Shown one piece after another: positions 53,601 through 62,641 of a stretch of DNA of 64,000 nucleotides. The position numbers and the translations under genes are program-made. Source of the stretch: Paraburkholderia aspalathi (GTDB lineage: Bacteria > Pseudomonadota > Gammaproteobacteria > Burkholderiales > Burkholderiaceae); contig NZ_FPBH01000012.1 in the NCBI RefSeq assembly GCF_900116445.1, positions 124,001 to 188,000 on the forward strand, given 5' to 3'. How positions within the stretch are numbered: position 1 is the stretch's first letter; each line of letters begins with the position of its first letter. The notes beneath the pieces are model-generated. The model was not told the origin of the DNA. It made no database searches and saw only the letters and a program-made list of their open reading frames with translations.

Positions 53601-54749
53601 TCAGGACAACTGGCCGCCCGCAACTGGCACTTCTTCCCGCACCGAGCTGTTGCGCTTTGCCGGGAACAGCGCATTGCGCATCAGCAGGAACGGATACTCG
53701 ATCGCGCGCGTGGTCACGTAGCCGATCGCAATCGCGAACGCAAACTGCGCGGCAAGCGCCACGATCCAGATGACGCTCGGCGCAAGACCCATGGCGGTCA
53801 TTTTGTGAATCAGCATGTCGCCCGGGGCGAGCGCAAGCGAATGCCACAGGTAAATACCATACGAATAGAGGCCGATCCAGGCAATCCCGCGATACACCCA
53901 CGACGTCTTGAACGATCCGGAATACTCCAGCACGAACACGATCAGTGCGGCAAAACCGAGCGCCTGAATCGTATAGCCGATGCTTTCGTCGAGCGCGATG
54001 TGTTTCGTCGCAAGGGCGAGCCACGCGCACAGCACCACGACGCTGGCGATCAGCAGCCATTTGCGCTTCGCGATCTGATGATAGACGCCTGGTTTCATCC
54101 AGTAGATCGCGGACAGAATCACGCCGACCAGCAGACTGTCGATGCGGTATTGCGTGTACGCGAATGCGCCTTCCAGGTTACCGCCCGCCACCGCGAAGCA
54201 GCGCGCCGTGAGCACCACCGCGCAGATTCCCGTGAGCACGCCGACGATCGTCCACGCACTGAGGCGCCAGCGCGCGAACAGCAATAACAGTGCCGGCAGC
54301 ACAAGATAAAAGTGTTCTTCGACCGCGAGGCTCCAGGTCTGCGTAATCGAGGTGCCCAGATAGTTCTGCAGGTGGGTCAGGTTCTGGACCAGAAAGGTAT
54401 TCCACGGATGGCGTCCGGCCAGTACATGAAACGCGATCAACACGTAATACGCGGGCCAGATGCGGAAAATCCGCCGGACAATAAAGCGCTTGGCGTCGAC
54501 GTTACCGGTTTCGGCGTACTGTCGAAGCAACAGGCCGCCAACCAGAAAACCGCTCAGCGTAAAGAACAGATTGACGCCTTCCCGCCCGAAATTCTTCAGG
54601 GGATATTCAACGATCTCAATCAGGAAATTGCCGGTCTGAACGGCATGAAAGTGAAACCCCATCACCATGATAATGGCGATGCCCCGCACGAAATCCAGCT
54701 CGATGGCTCGCCCGGCTGTTGAGGGTCTCGCCCCGCCGAATAATTTCAT
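53601..54749 (-). CDS. Acyltransferase family 3 membrane protein
   Basis: 382 residues, about ten helices. IELDFVRGIAIIMVMGFHFH carries the catalytic H of R-x10-H, and FFTLSGFLVGGLLLRQYAE with RRIFRIWPAYYVLI, followed by QTWSLAVEEHFYLVLP, is the full AT3 pattern. It O-acylates sugars of the polysaccharide or LPS. GGGGAG lies before ATG 54749. Confidence 0.93.
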   Translation of the reverse strand: MKLFGGARPSTAGRAIELDFVRGIAIIMVMGFHFHAVQTGNFLIEIVEYPLKNFGREGVNLFFTLSGFLVGGLLLRQYAETGNVDAKRFIVRRIFRIWPAYYVLIAFHVLAGRHPWNTFLVQNLTHLQNYLGTSITQTWSLAVEEHFYLVLPALLLLFARWRLSAWTIVGVLTGICAVVLTARCFAVAGGNLEGAFAYTQYRIDSLLVGVILSAIYWMKPGVYHQIAKRKWLLIASVVVLCAWLALATKHIALDESIGYTIQALGFAALIVFVLEYSGSFKTSWVYRGIAWIGLYSYGIYLWHSLALAPGDMLIHKMTAMGLAPSVIWIVALAAQFAFAIAIGYVTTRAIEYPFLLMRNALFPAKRNSSVREEVPVAGGQLS

Positions 54750-55031
54750 GTTGTTCTCCCCTGTCACCATTCGTGGGCGCATGTCCCTTTTTGCATCTTC
54801 GGTGGCGGCACGCGTGCGTGCGCGCCAACATCAAGGCATTGGCCGACAACATCAGCAAGTGTGCGCGCGTCTTGCAGGGAGCGCCCTTGCCACTGTCGCC
54901 AGAACCCAGGCAAACGGCGACGAAAAGGGGTGCGCAGAGCGGCCACGCGGGGATATTCCCGCACAATGACCCGATGCGAGACCGTCCGCTTTAGACCGAC
55001 GGCGGATCGACAGCACGGGGAGGAATCAGCA

Positions 55032-56525
55032 ATGCGCCATCAGTATGCGACGCTCTGGATATGGTTATTTCTGTTACCGCTTGCGCTGGACTATAAAGCG
55101 CCCGACGCCAACGTAGGCCACTTCGTCCAGTTCATATTCGTCATTCCCGTGATCGCCGCGGGGCTCGCTCTCGCCCTGATCGCGCCACGCTTTCACAACG
55201 GCTCGCGGCTGCGCTCGGTGGTCACCTTCAGCGTGCTGCTATGCGTGCTCGGCAGCATCGTCGCCCAGTTTGTTCAGGATAACGACACCGGCAACTATCT
55301 GCGCGTTCTTCTGCCGTTCCTGCTGTTTTTGCTGGGCTATCTCGTAGCCTGCCGTCCGTGGAGCGAATACAGAATCGCGCAGTTCGAGAAAGCGCTGTTT
55401 GTCGCCAACGTGATCTGTCTCCTGTTTACCTTCGTCTATGGCCTCGCCACAAGCGGCGATCTCGAGGATGCGCGCTTTCGTATCATCTCGGTGACGTTGC
55501 TCGGGCTGCAAGGCGTGCTACTGCACGAATTCGTCGTCGCCAAACGCTTTTCGTTTTTCACCGTCTCAGTGTTCGCAGTCAGCGTGATCGTCGAGCTGCT
55601 GAGCGTGACGCGCAGTTTGCTGGTGGGTACGGTCCTGCTGTTCCTGATCGCGATGGCACTGAGCGCACCGTCGATCCAGCTTATCTGGCGCACGGCCGCC
55701 CGCAGCGTAATAACCGGCGCGGTGCTCGCCGGCGTAGTCGGCATCGTGGCAGTGAGTTTTCCGACTGTCACCGAGCACTGGACGCAGCGCATTTTCGCGT
55801 CCGAAGAAACCGTCACCGGCAAGGATCCAACCACGATCACCCGTCTCGCCGAGATGCGCGATCAGTATGACCAGGTGACGTCCTCGCCGGAAACGCTGCT
55901 GTTCGGCGAAGGCTACGGGCACTACTACCGCTATTCCCCCGTCTATCTGCCGGACCTTGCCGGCCAGATCAGCGAGAAAGACTTTTACGCGATCAACGAA
56001 TGGCCGGCGGGTCACAATTTCTGGGTCTATCAGCTCTTCGCGGGTGGACTGCTGTTCGGCATCGCCATGCCTTTGGCGAGCCTGGCCGCGCTGGTAATCT
56101 GCTTTTTCTCCTACCGCTACTGGCGCGTGGTGGTTCCCGACGCGCCCATGCTTCCGGTGCTGGGCCGCGCCATCATGCTGTTCGCCGCGCTGCCGGCTAC
56201 GTCGATCGGTGGCAATCCGCTCGGGCCGCGTTTTTCCGGGCTGATATTCGGCATTGCCCTCGGCCTGATGATCGCCACGCACGCGCGCTTGCAGCGCGCA
56301 CTGCCGGCTCGTGTGAAGCGCGCACCTAAGCCCCCGCATTTGCACCCGGCCGCCATGCCTGAATTGCCGGGCAGAATCCAGCCCGGCATGGGTCGCGCGG
56401 ATCTCGCGACGACCCTCGGCATGTCGCACGCGGCAAGCACCGCGCCCGGCTCCAGCCAGTTCGGTGCCCTCGTGTCGCACACCACGTCGACGCGAAACAC
56501 CAATCGACGGAATATCGTCCGATGA
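55032..56525 (+). CDS. O-antigen polymerase/ligase-like membrane protein (Wzy/WaaL family)
   Basis: 497 residues, about 12 helices with a large periplasmic loop. The loop contains LFGEGYGHYYRYSP and INEWPAGHNFWVYQLFAGGL, the H-N-x-W-like motif of O-antigen ligase/polymerase proteins. The C-terminus is a Pro-rich cytoplasmic tail. Start ATG 55032 has GGGAGG 7-8 bases before. It overlaps the next GT4 gene by 4 bp. Likely the polymerase that matches the flippase. Confidence 0.8.
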   Translation: MRHQYATLWIWLFLLPLALDYKAPDANVGHFVQFIFVIPVIAAGLALALIAPRFHNGSRLRSVVTFSVLLCVLGSIVAQFVQDNDTGNYLRVLLPFLLFLLGYLVACRPWSEYRIAQFEKALFVANVICLLFTFVYGLATSGDLEDARFRIISVTLLGLQGVLLHEFVVAKRFSFFTVSVFAVSVIVELLSVTRSLLVGTVLLFLIAMALSAPSIQLIWRTAARSVITGAVLAGVVGIVAVSFPTVTEHWTQRIFASEETVTGKDPTTITRLAEMRDQYDQVTSSPETLLFGEGYGHYYRYSPVYLPDLAGQISEKDFYAINEWPAGHNFWVYQLFAGGLLFGIAMPLASLAALVICFFSYRYWRVVVPDAPMLPVLGRAIMLFAALPATSIGGNPLGPRFSGLIFGIALGLMIATHARLQRALPARVKRAPKPPHLHPAAMPELPGRIQPGMGRADLATTLGMSHAASTAPGSSQFGALVSHTTSTRNTNRRNIVR

Positions 56526-57739
56526 AAATTCTCCATTTGCTTGCAAGCGTCGATCCCCGCGCCGGCGGCCCGGTTGAAGGCGTTCGCCGAAGCGGCGCGG
56601 CGATGCAGGACGCCGGGCACGAAATTGAAGTGGCCACCTGCGACGCGCCCGGCGACACCTACCTCGCGTCCTTTCCGTTTCCGGTCCACGCGTTTGGCCC
56701 CGTCACCAGCCGCTATAGCTATAGCGCGCAACTTGCACCGTGGATCGCGGCCAACGCGAAGCGCTTCGACGCGGTCATCGTGCACGGCCTGTGGCAGTAC
56801 CACGGCTTCGCGGCATGGAAAGCGCTGCGCCAAAGCGACGTGCCCTATTACGTGTACGTGCACGGCATGCTCGACCCCTGGTTCAAACAGGCTTACCCGC
56901 TCAAGCATCTGAAGAAGTGGCTGTACTGGCCGTGGGCCGAATACCGCGTACTGCGCGATGCACGCGCCGTCATCTTTACGACAGAGGAAGAGCGTACGCG
57001 CGCCCGTCAATCGTTCTGGCTGTACCGCGCGCATGAGCAGATCGTGCCGTACGGCGCGACCGTGCCGCCGCTCGACGCAGCGTCTGTGCGCGAAGCGTTC
57101 CTGCAAGCCGTCCCCGGCTTACGCGGCAAACGCATCGTGTTGTTTCTCGGCCGCGTGCACGCGAAGAAGGGCTGCGATCTGCTGATCGATGCGTTCGCGC
57201 GTATCGCCGGCCGCGACCCGTCGCTGCATCTCATGATTGCCGGTCCCGACGAGACCGGCTGGGTGGCCAGCTTGCGCGCCCAGGCTCAGGCAGCCGGCAT
57301 CGCGCACCGCCTCAGCCTGCCGGGCATGCTGCAAGGCGATCTCAAGTGGGGCGCGTTCCATGCAAGCGACGTGTTCGTTCTGCCCTCGCATCAGGAGAAC
57401 TTCGGCGTAGCGGTTGCCGAGGCGCTCGGCTGCGGACTGCCGGCGCTGATCTCCGACAAGGTCAACGTGTGGCGCGAGATCGAAGCGGACGGTGCGGGGA
57501 TGGTGGCCGCCGATACGGTCGACGGTACGGAAAAGAATCTCGTGCGCTGGCTCGAACTCGACGACACCGCGCGCGCCGCCATGCGCGCTCAGGCAGTTCA
57601 CACTTTCGAAGCACGCTTCCGGGTCGAGACCATGGTCAACGCGTTGACCGCGCTGCTGGAAACGAAAGGCAGCATCGGCGAAACGCGCGCAAACACGCTC
57701 AGCACGCTGCGCGAAGCCACGACTCAACCAAGCCAGTGA
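56522..57739 (+). CDS. Glycosyltransferase family 4
   Basis: 405 residues. MKILHLLASVDPRAGGPVEG at the N-terminus, VLFLGRVHAKKGCDLLIDAF and FVLPSHQENFGVAVAEALGCG (E-x7-E) in the donor domain. ATG overlaps the Wzy-like stop (ATGA). WcaI/WbpZ-like enzymes of this kind are common in exopolysaccharide loci. Donor not known. Confidence 0.9.
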   Translation: MKILHLLASVDPRAGGPVEGVRRSGAAMQDAGHEIEVATCDAPGDTYLASFPFPVHAFGPVTSRYSYSAQLAPWIAANAKRFDAVIVHGLWQYHGFAAWKALRQSDVPYYVYVHGMLDPWFKQAYPLKHLKKWLYWPWAEYRVLRDARAVIFTTEEERTRARQSFWLYRAHEQIVPYGATVPPLDAASVREAFLQAVPGLRGKRIVLFLGRVHAKKGCDLLIDAFARIAGRDPSLHLMIAGPDETGWVASLRAQAQAAGIAHRLSLPGMLQGDLKWGAFHASDVFVLPSHQENFGVAVAEALGCGLPALISDKVNVWREIEADGAGMVAADTVDGTEKNLVRWLELDDTARAAMRAQAVHTFEARFRVETMVNALTALLETKGSIGETRANTLSTLREATTQPSQ

Positions 57740-57757
57740 GGTTGGGATAACGGCGCG

Positions 57758-57850
57758 CGCCGCGAGGCGCGCACCGTCACAGGCTGCTCTTCAATACTCC
57801 TTCAACGGCGTCAACGTCGCGGCTGTGATCGGCAGGGTTTCGACTTGGGG
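57758..57850 (-). pseudogene. Remnant of a GMC oxidoreductase C-terminus after the GH95 gene
   Basis: Read on the minus strand from 57850, in frame with the GH95 gene and directly after its TAG stop, 19 codons give PQVETLPITAATLTPLKEY and then TGA at 57793-57791. The GMC oxidoreductase at 60692-62434 ends PQVETLPIAASTLTPLMKEQ. The likeness continues for about 35 bp of non-coding DNA beyond the TGA (57758-57790 against 60658-60691). It is the trace of a duplicated GMC gene. Confidence 0.75.
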
Positions 57851-60271
57851 CTACCAGGAAACCGGCTGCAGTCTGCCGTCGAACTTTGCCGTGCCATTCG
57901 CAGGGATCACGACCGCACGCGAAGCGTTGCCGTAGTACAGGTTTGTCCGCGTCCCTCCCACGCTGGTGAGCTTGACGGACGACAACGTGCCACTGCTCCA
58001 CGCGAGGTCCACCGCAAACCCGCCTTTCGCCCGCAGCCCCTTTACGCTTCCAGTACCCCATTGCGACGGCAACGCGGGCAGCAGCGTGATGCGATCCATC
58101 CTGCTTTGCAGCAGCATCTCTAATATCGCCGCCGGACCGCCGAAGTTCGCATCGATCTGGAATGCTGACGAGTTGCTCGACAGCGCGTAGGCGTCGAACA
58201 TATTGGCAAACGTGCCGTTCACCCCGTCGTTACCCGCCGAGTAGTTCAACAGCTTCGGAATCATCGAATAGCAGGTGGCGGCATCGTGGAAATGCGCCCA
58301 GCAGGCGATGCGCCATGCCAGTCCCCAACCGAACGAGTTGAAGCCGCGCGCGGTGAGCAGGGCCTTTACACCGGCCACGAGTTTCGGATCGCTGTCGAGC
58401 GTGATGCGCTCGCCTTCAAACCACCCGATCAACGGCGACAGGTGCCGGTGCCCCGTTTCGCCGACGACGCTGTCGCTCATCCATTCCTGAAGCTGGCCGG
58501 TCGTCGGGCTCACTTTCGGCAGATAGAGGTTCGACTTCAGCGTCGCAAGTGTCTGCGCGAAATCCGCGTCCTTGCCAAGCAACTGGCTCGCCGCGACCGT
58601 GTTGGTGAACAGGTCCCAAACGAGTTCCTGCGCATAGGTAATGCCGAGCTGCTGGTGAGGTCCCTGCTCCGGCGACCAGTCCTTGTCGTCGATGAGCAGC
58701 CCCGTCGCCGGATCCCGGATCAGGCGCGCCTGCCAGAACTCGCAGGCAGATTTCATCACGGGGTAGATGTTCGCCAGATAGCGCTTGTCCAGCGTGTACT
58801 GGTAGTGATTCCACAGCGTGCGGCAATACCATGCGCTCGCCGGCGGGCTCCAGTCCCAGCCGAGCGAGCCGTAGATGCCGGTCGAAATCGCCACCGTCCA
58901 GCCCGCCACCTTGCCGTTCGAATTGCTGTAATTCACGTTGGCGGCATCGTTGAAATGATTCCGGGTGGACTGGACCCACGACGGATATTGCCCGGTGACG
59001 TAATCGGCAAACGGCAACTGACACTCCGGCAATCCCGCGCGATCGGCAAGCCAGTAGTTCATCTGCACGTTGATATCGGTGTGGTAGTCGGCCATCCACG
59101 GCGGATTGTTCGTCGTACTCCACAAGCCCTGCAGATTCGCAGGCATCGAGCCGCGCGACGACGAGATCGTGAGGTAGCGTCCGAACTGCACGTACATCGC
59201 TTCGAGTTCGGGATCGGCCAGCGCAGGGTTCGCTCCGCGCGCCTGCAACCGGGCCGGGATTGTCAGCGCCCTCTGCGCGGCGCTCGAGGTGCCGAGGTTC
59301 AGCTCCATGCGCCCGAAGAGACCGCGATAGTCGCGCACGTGGCGCCACAGAAGATCCCAGTAGCCCCGAGCCGCGGCGTTCGTCACGTCTGCGATCGTGG
59401 CGCTGCGCGGGTTGATGCCCGTCAGGTAACTGTCGACGTAACGCCCGGTGTAGTCGGTGCGTGCCGCAACGATGATCGTGAGCGCAGGGCAATTCTGCAG
59501 CGTAATCTGCCCAGTGGCGGAGTTGAACCGCGCGACGCCCGCATCCGGAATGACCGACAGGTACGTGGCGTACAGCTCTCCGCTACCGCTGACCGAACCC
59601 GAGAACGACAGTGCATGATTCGACTCGCCAACGGTCTGGGTATCCTGCCCGTCGATCAGCGACACGGTGCCGTTATAGGTGCCGCCGTCCGAGGTGAGCC
59701 GCACGACGATCACGTTGTCGGGAAAGCTGCTGAAGATCTCGCGCCGGTAGGTCCTGCCGCCGACGCTGTACTGCGTGCGCACGAGCGCATTGCTGATGTC
59801 GAGCGAGCGCTGGTAGCTCGTGGCGCCGGCGTGAGCAGGCAGATCGATATAGAGCTTGCCGAGCGACAGGTAGGTGCCCATGCCGGTTGTCGTATAGGCC
59901 AGGTCGACGACGTCCTTGCTGCCCGACCATAGCGTGATCTCGTTCAGGTAAAGCGCTTCCCTCTCGCTTGCGCCGCCTGCCAGCGCACCCAGACGACCAT
60001 TGCCGACCGGCAGGCCCTGAAACTGGATGCTGGATTCGACGGCGGGTTGATCGTACTGGAACAGCAGCGCCTGATCGGCGGAGAGGAGCGGTGAAGCGGC
60101 TTGTGCGGGAGTGGAGAGGGAATCGGTACTCGGGGAAGTGCCGGTTTCGCTGGCCTGTGCGGAACTGATCGCCGCATAGTTGCCGGTGCCGCCGCCTGCC
60201 ACCGGCAGGATGGCGGCTGCACCGCCGAGTTTGAGGAGCCTGCGACGCTTCTGGTTTACGGACGTTTTCAT
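57851..60271 (-). CDS. Glycoside hydrolase family 95 (alpha-L-fucosidase-like), Tat-exported
   Basis: 806 residues. The N-terminus has KRRRLLKLGGAAA, a twin-arginine signal with the hydrophobic core following. The N-terminal beta domain includes LPVGNGRLGALAGG and LYLNEITLWSG, and the (alpha/alpha)6 barrel includes NPPWMADYHTDINVQMNYW, diagnostic of GH95, then GTFANMFDAYAL near the end. GH95 enzymes cleave alpha-1,2-L-fucosides or alpha-L-galactosides. ATG 60271 has AGGAG 5 bases upstream. Location in the polysaccharide locus suggests trimming or recycling of a surface glycan. Confidence 0.88.
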   Translation of the reverse strand: MKTSVNQKRRRLLKLGGAAAILPVAGGGTGNYAAISSAQASETGTSPSTDSLSTPAQAASPLLSADQALLFQYDQPAVESSIQFQGLPVGNGRLGALAGGASEREALYLNEITLWSGSKDVVDLAYTTTGMGTYLSLGKLYIDLPAHAGATSYQRSLDISNALVRTQYSVGGRTYRREIFSSFPDNVIVVRLTSDGGTYNGTVSLIDGQDTQTVGESNHALSFSGSVSGSGELYATYLSVIPDAGVARFNSATGQITLQNCPALTIIVAARTDYTGRYVDSYLTGINPRSATIADVTNAAARGYWDLLWRHVRDYRGLFGRMELNLGTSSAAQRALTIPARLQARGANPALADPELEAMYVQFGRYLTISSSRGSMPANLQGLWSTTNNPPWMADYHTDINVQMNYWLADRAGLPECQLPFADYVTGQYPSWVQSTRNHFNDAANVNYSNSNGKVAGWTVAISTGIYGSLGWDWSPPASAWYCRTLWNHYQYTLDKRYLANIYPVMKSACEFWQARLIRDPATGLLIDDKDWSPEQGPHQQLGITYAQELVWDLFTNTVAASQLLGKDADFAQTLATLKSNLYLPKVSPTTGQLQEWMSDSVVGETGHRHLSPLIGWFEGERITLDSDPKLVAGVKALLTARGFNSFGWGLAWRIACWAHFHDAATCYSMIPKLLNYSAGNDGVNGTFANMFDAYALSSNSSAFQIDANFGGPAAILEMLLQSRMDRITLLPALPSQWGTGSVKGLRAKGGFAVDLAWSSGTLSSVKLTSVGGTRTNLYYGNASRAVVIPANGTAKFDGRLQPVSW

Positions 60272-60444
60272 CCTGTCTCCTGGTTCGCGAAGTTTCCCCG
60301 AGAAATCCACCTATAAATATTTTGTGCAAATATGCACTTAACAGGGATTCTCCAGACATTAGGCTTTTCCCTCGGTACGCGCGCAGCAAAGCGACACCGA
60401 AATTGGGCTGTCGGTCTGGCGGGGAGACATACGTGATCGGTCCG

Positions 60445-60476
60445 GCGAGCGTTTTGTGCATCTGCAAAACGCTCGC
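60445..60476. repeat. Inverted repeat, strong hairpin
   Basis: GCGAGCGTTTTG (60445-60456) and CAAAACGCTCGC (60465-60476), 12-bp perfect stem with an 8-base loop. No long T run. May end GMC transcription or regulate GH95. Confidence 0.7.
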
Positions 60477-60570
60477 GGTGCACGGGTGGAAGCGCTGAAA
60501 TAATCGGTAGGGAGTGAATGAACTTCAGGAGGCGTTTCCCGCTATGTGAGCAGGATGACGAAATATCGTC

Positions 60571-60632
60571 GCGGCAAAGCAGTCGGGCGACCGCTTTGCC
60601 GCGATGCAGGCTGCGGTCGGCAGGCTGCATCG
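60571..60632. repeat. Two adjacent hairpins past the GMC gene
   Basis: GCGGCAAAGC/GCTTTGCCGC (60571-60580 and 60593-60602), then a 12-bp stem with one mismatch (60604-60615 and 60621-60632). Likely 3' end structures of the GMC mRNA, without T run. Confidence 0.6.
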
Positions 60633-60691
60633 GTCAAAATCAATATCACCGGTGACTGCGCCGCGAGGGGCGCCCTGTCACCGATTGTTCT

Positions 60692-62434
60692 TCACTGCTC
60701 CTTCATCAACGGCGTCAAGGTCGAGGCTGCGATCGGCAGCGTTTCGACTTGAGGCTGCTGGGTCTGCATCGACATCAGGGAACTGTTGGCGGCGTCACCC
60801 CGCGTATTGCCGACGATATCCGGCACATCGAGCTGCCGCACCAGATGACCCGCGAGGCGCAACGCAAGCGCGGCGATCGTGATGGTCGGAAAGTTCGCGC
60901 CGACGGTTGGAAACACCGAACTGCCCGCCACATAAAAATTGCTCATGCCGTGCACTTTGCAATCGCGATCGACCACGCCTTCGCGTGGCGAATCGTGCAT
61001 GCGCGTAGTGCCCATGTGATGCCACGTGCCCTCCAGCTTTGCCGGCCAACGGCGGCCTTCGAGCGGCGCGTCGAGTTCGACATCAGCAATGCCCGCCATC
61101 TGCAACTCCAGCGCGAGCAACGCAAACGTTTTGTCGAAGGTGCGTTGCACCTGTTCGCCCAGACGCCACTCCACCTTCACGCGCGGCATGCCGAACCGGT
61201 CGCGTTTGTCGGCCGACAACGTGACCCGGCTATCGGGATCGGGCACCGCTTCGACGATCGCCTGCAAGGTCACGTCGGTGATCAACGCGGGCCATTGCAA
61301 CAGCCGCGTCAAACCGTAGCCTACGGTGTGCAACGGATGCGCGATCATCGTCGCGACATCGGTTTTCAGACTGCGGCCCGGCTGATCCTTCTGCAACAGC
61401 GCTTCCTTGCAGTGGATCAGCGCCTCGGACCCTGCCGTTCCTTCGCCGTACCAGCGCGAATAGAGCCACACGCGCGAATTCAGCAGCTTCTCGCGTTCCA
61501 TCAACTCCTGCTTCGGCGCGAACTGTGAAGAGATCTTCGTGCCGTGCGCGGACACCGCGGCGTTCTGATAGTGATACTTGATGTCGTACAGCTTATTGCG
61601 TGCGTTGCCCGGGCGAAAACGCACCTTGCCGGACATCATCCGCGGATGATCCATGAAGTAGCGGCCTACCAGATCGTTGGCATTGCCGAGACCCGCCGCC
61701 TGCACGTTGTTCGAAGCAAGCAGAAGCCGCGCATTCTCGATGCCGCCCGTGGCGAGCACGAAAATCCTCGCGGTCACCGTCATCTTGCGTCCGCTGATGG
61801 TCGCCACCTGAAGCCGCGAAACGGACGTGCCGTCAGCATCGGCGTCGATATTCTGCACATTCGCATACAGAAACACGCGCACCCGCGCCGAGCGTGAGAG
61901 TTCGTCACGATAGGCCTTGCCGAAACGCACAGGCGGGCTGAATTGCGCGACGGTATCGCGCATATCGCCGGTCGCAAGCGGTATGCGGCGCACGTCATGG
62001 CGTCCGATCTCGCGCTCCCAGTAGGCAGGGTCGAAATTCTGCGGGCCGAGCTTCAGCAGTTCATGCGTACGCGCGTAGTACGGCGCCAGTTCGTCGAGTC
62101 CGAACGGCCAGCCGCTGTGCGGAATCCAGTCGCGCTTGTCGAAGTCCCACGGATCCAGCGGGCGGCACCAGCCGCCCCAGCAGTTGCTGCTGCCGCCGAA
62201 ATAACGGCTGCGCGAGCCGTCCGCGAACGAATAGGGAAGTCCGACGTTTTCGCCGCGATAGAGGTCGCGGGTTTCGTCATCAGGCCCGAAGCCCCCGCTT
62301 TCGAGCATGCAGGTGTCGACCCCGGCCCTCGACATCTCCAACGCAAGCGTAATGCCGGCCACACCTCCGCCGATGATGCAGACCGTCGTTTCAATGACCG
62401 TATTGTGTTCAACAGTGCGAGTATCGATGAACAT
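60692..62434 (-). CDS. GMC family FAD-dependent oxidoreductase
   Basis: 580 residues. TVCIIGGGVAGITLALEMSR is the FAD Rossmann site; SRYFGGSSNCWGGWCRPLD is the GMC PS00623-like segment; LATGGIENARLLLAS and the C-terminal GTWHHMGTTRMHDSP with PTVGANFPTITIAALALR hold the catalytic His/Asn environment. It oxidises an alcohol or sugar, perhaps a polysaccharide component. ATG 62434 has GGAG 5 bases before, unlike the ATG at 62455. It lies 207 bp after the acetyltransferase gene. Confidence 0.88.
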   Translation of the reverse strand: MFIDTRTVEHNTVIETTVCIIGGGVAGITLALEMSRAGVDTCMLESGGFGPDDETRDLYRGENVGLPYSFADGSRSRYFGGSSNCWGGWCRPLDPWDFDKRDWIPHSGWPFGLDELAPYYARTHELLKLGPQNFDPAYWEREIGRHDVRRIPLATGDMRDTVAQFSPPVRFGKAYRDELSRSARVRVFLYANVQNIDADADGTSVSRLQVATISGRKMTVTARIFVLATGGIENARLLLASNNVQAAGLGNANDLVGRYFMDHPRMMSGKVRFRPGNARNKLYDIKYHYQNAAVSAHGTKISSQFAPKQELMEREKLLNSRVWLYSRWYGEGTAGSEALIHCKEALLQKDQPGRSLKTDVATMIAHPLHTVGYGLTRLLQWPALITDVTLQAIVEAVPDPDSRVTLSADKRDRFGMPRVKVEWRLGEQVQRTFDKTFALLALELQMAGIADVELDAPLEGRRWPAKLEGTWHHMGTTRMHDSPREGVVDRDCKVHGMSNFYVAGSSVFPTVGANFPTITIAALALRLAGHLVRQLDVPDIVGNTRGDAANSSLMSMQTQQPQVETLPIAASTLTPLMKEQ

Positions 62435-62641
62435 CCCTACTCCCATCTTCTTCATGCATGTCTGAGTGCGTCAAACCGGCTACTTATCCAACCGGGGCTG
62501 GCAAGCAAACCACGCACACGTCGTTGCCGAACGCATCTCCGGCGTCGCCGCAGGTGTCGATCAAAGGCATCGATCGACATTCCGGCTTGTCAACGACCTG
62601 GCCTCCTCAGCGTACAAACGCTGCGGTTCTCTCTCTGTGCT

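Larger units (their letters stand above)
60272..60691. other. Intergenic region between GMC oxidoreductase and GH95 genes
   Basis: 420 bp without a gene. Near the GH95 start an AT-rich stretch has a perfect dyad GTGCA-AATA-TGCAC (60324-60337), a possible operator. Three hairpins follow towards the GMC gene (60445-60476, 60571-60602, 60604-60632). Confidence 0.6.

Noticed and set aside
58286..59932. 548-residue plus-strand frame
   Set aside because: Antisense to the GH95 gene; no recognisable domain.
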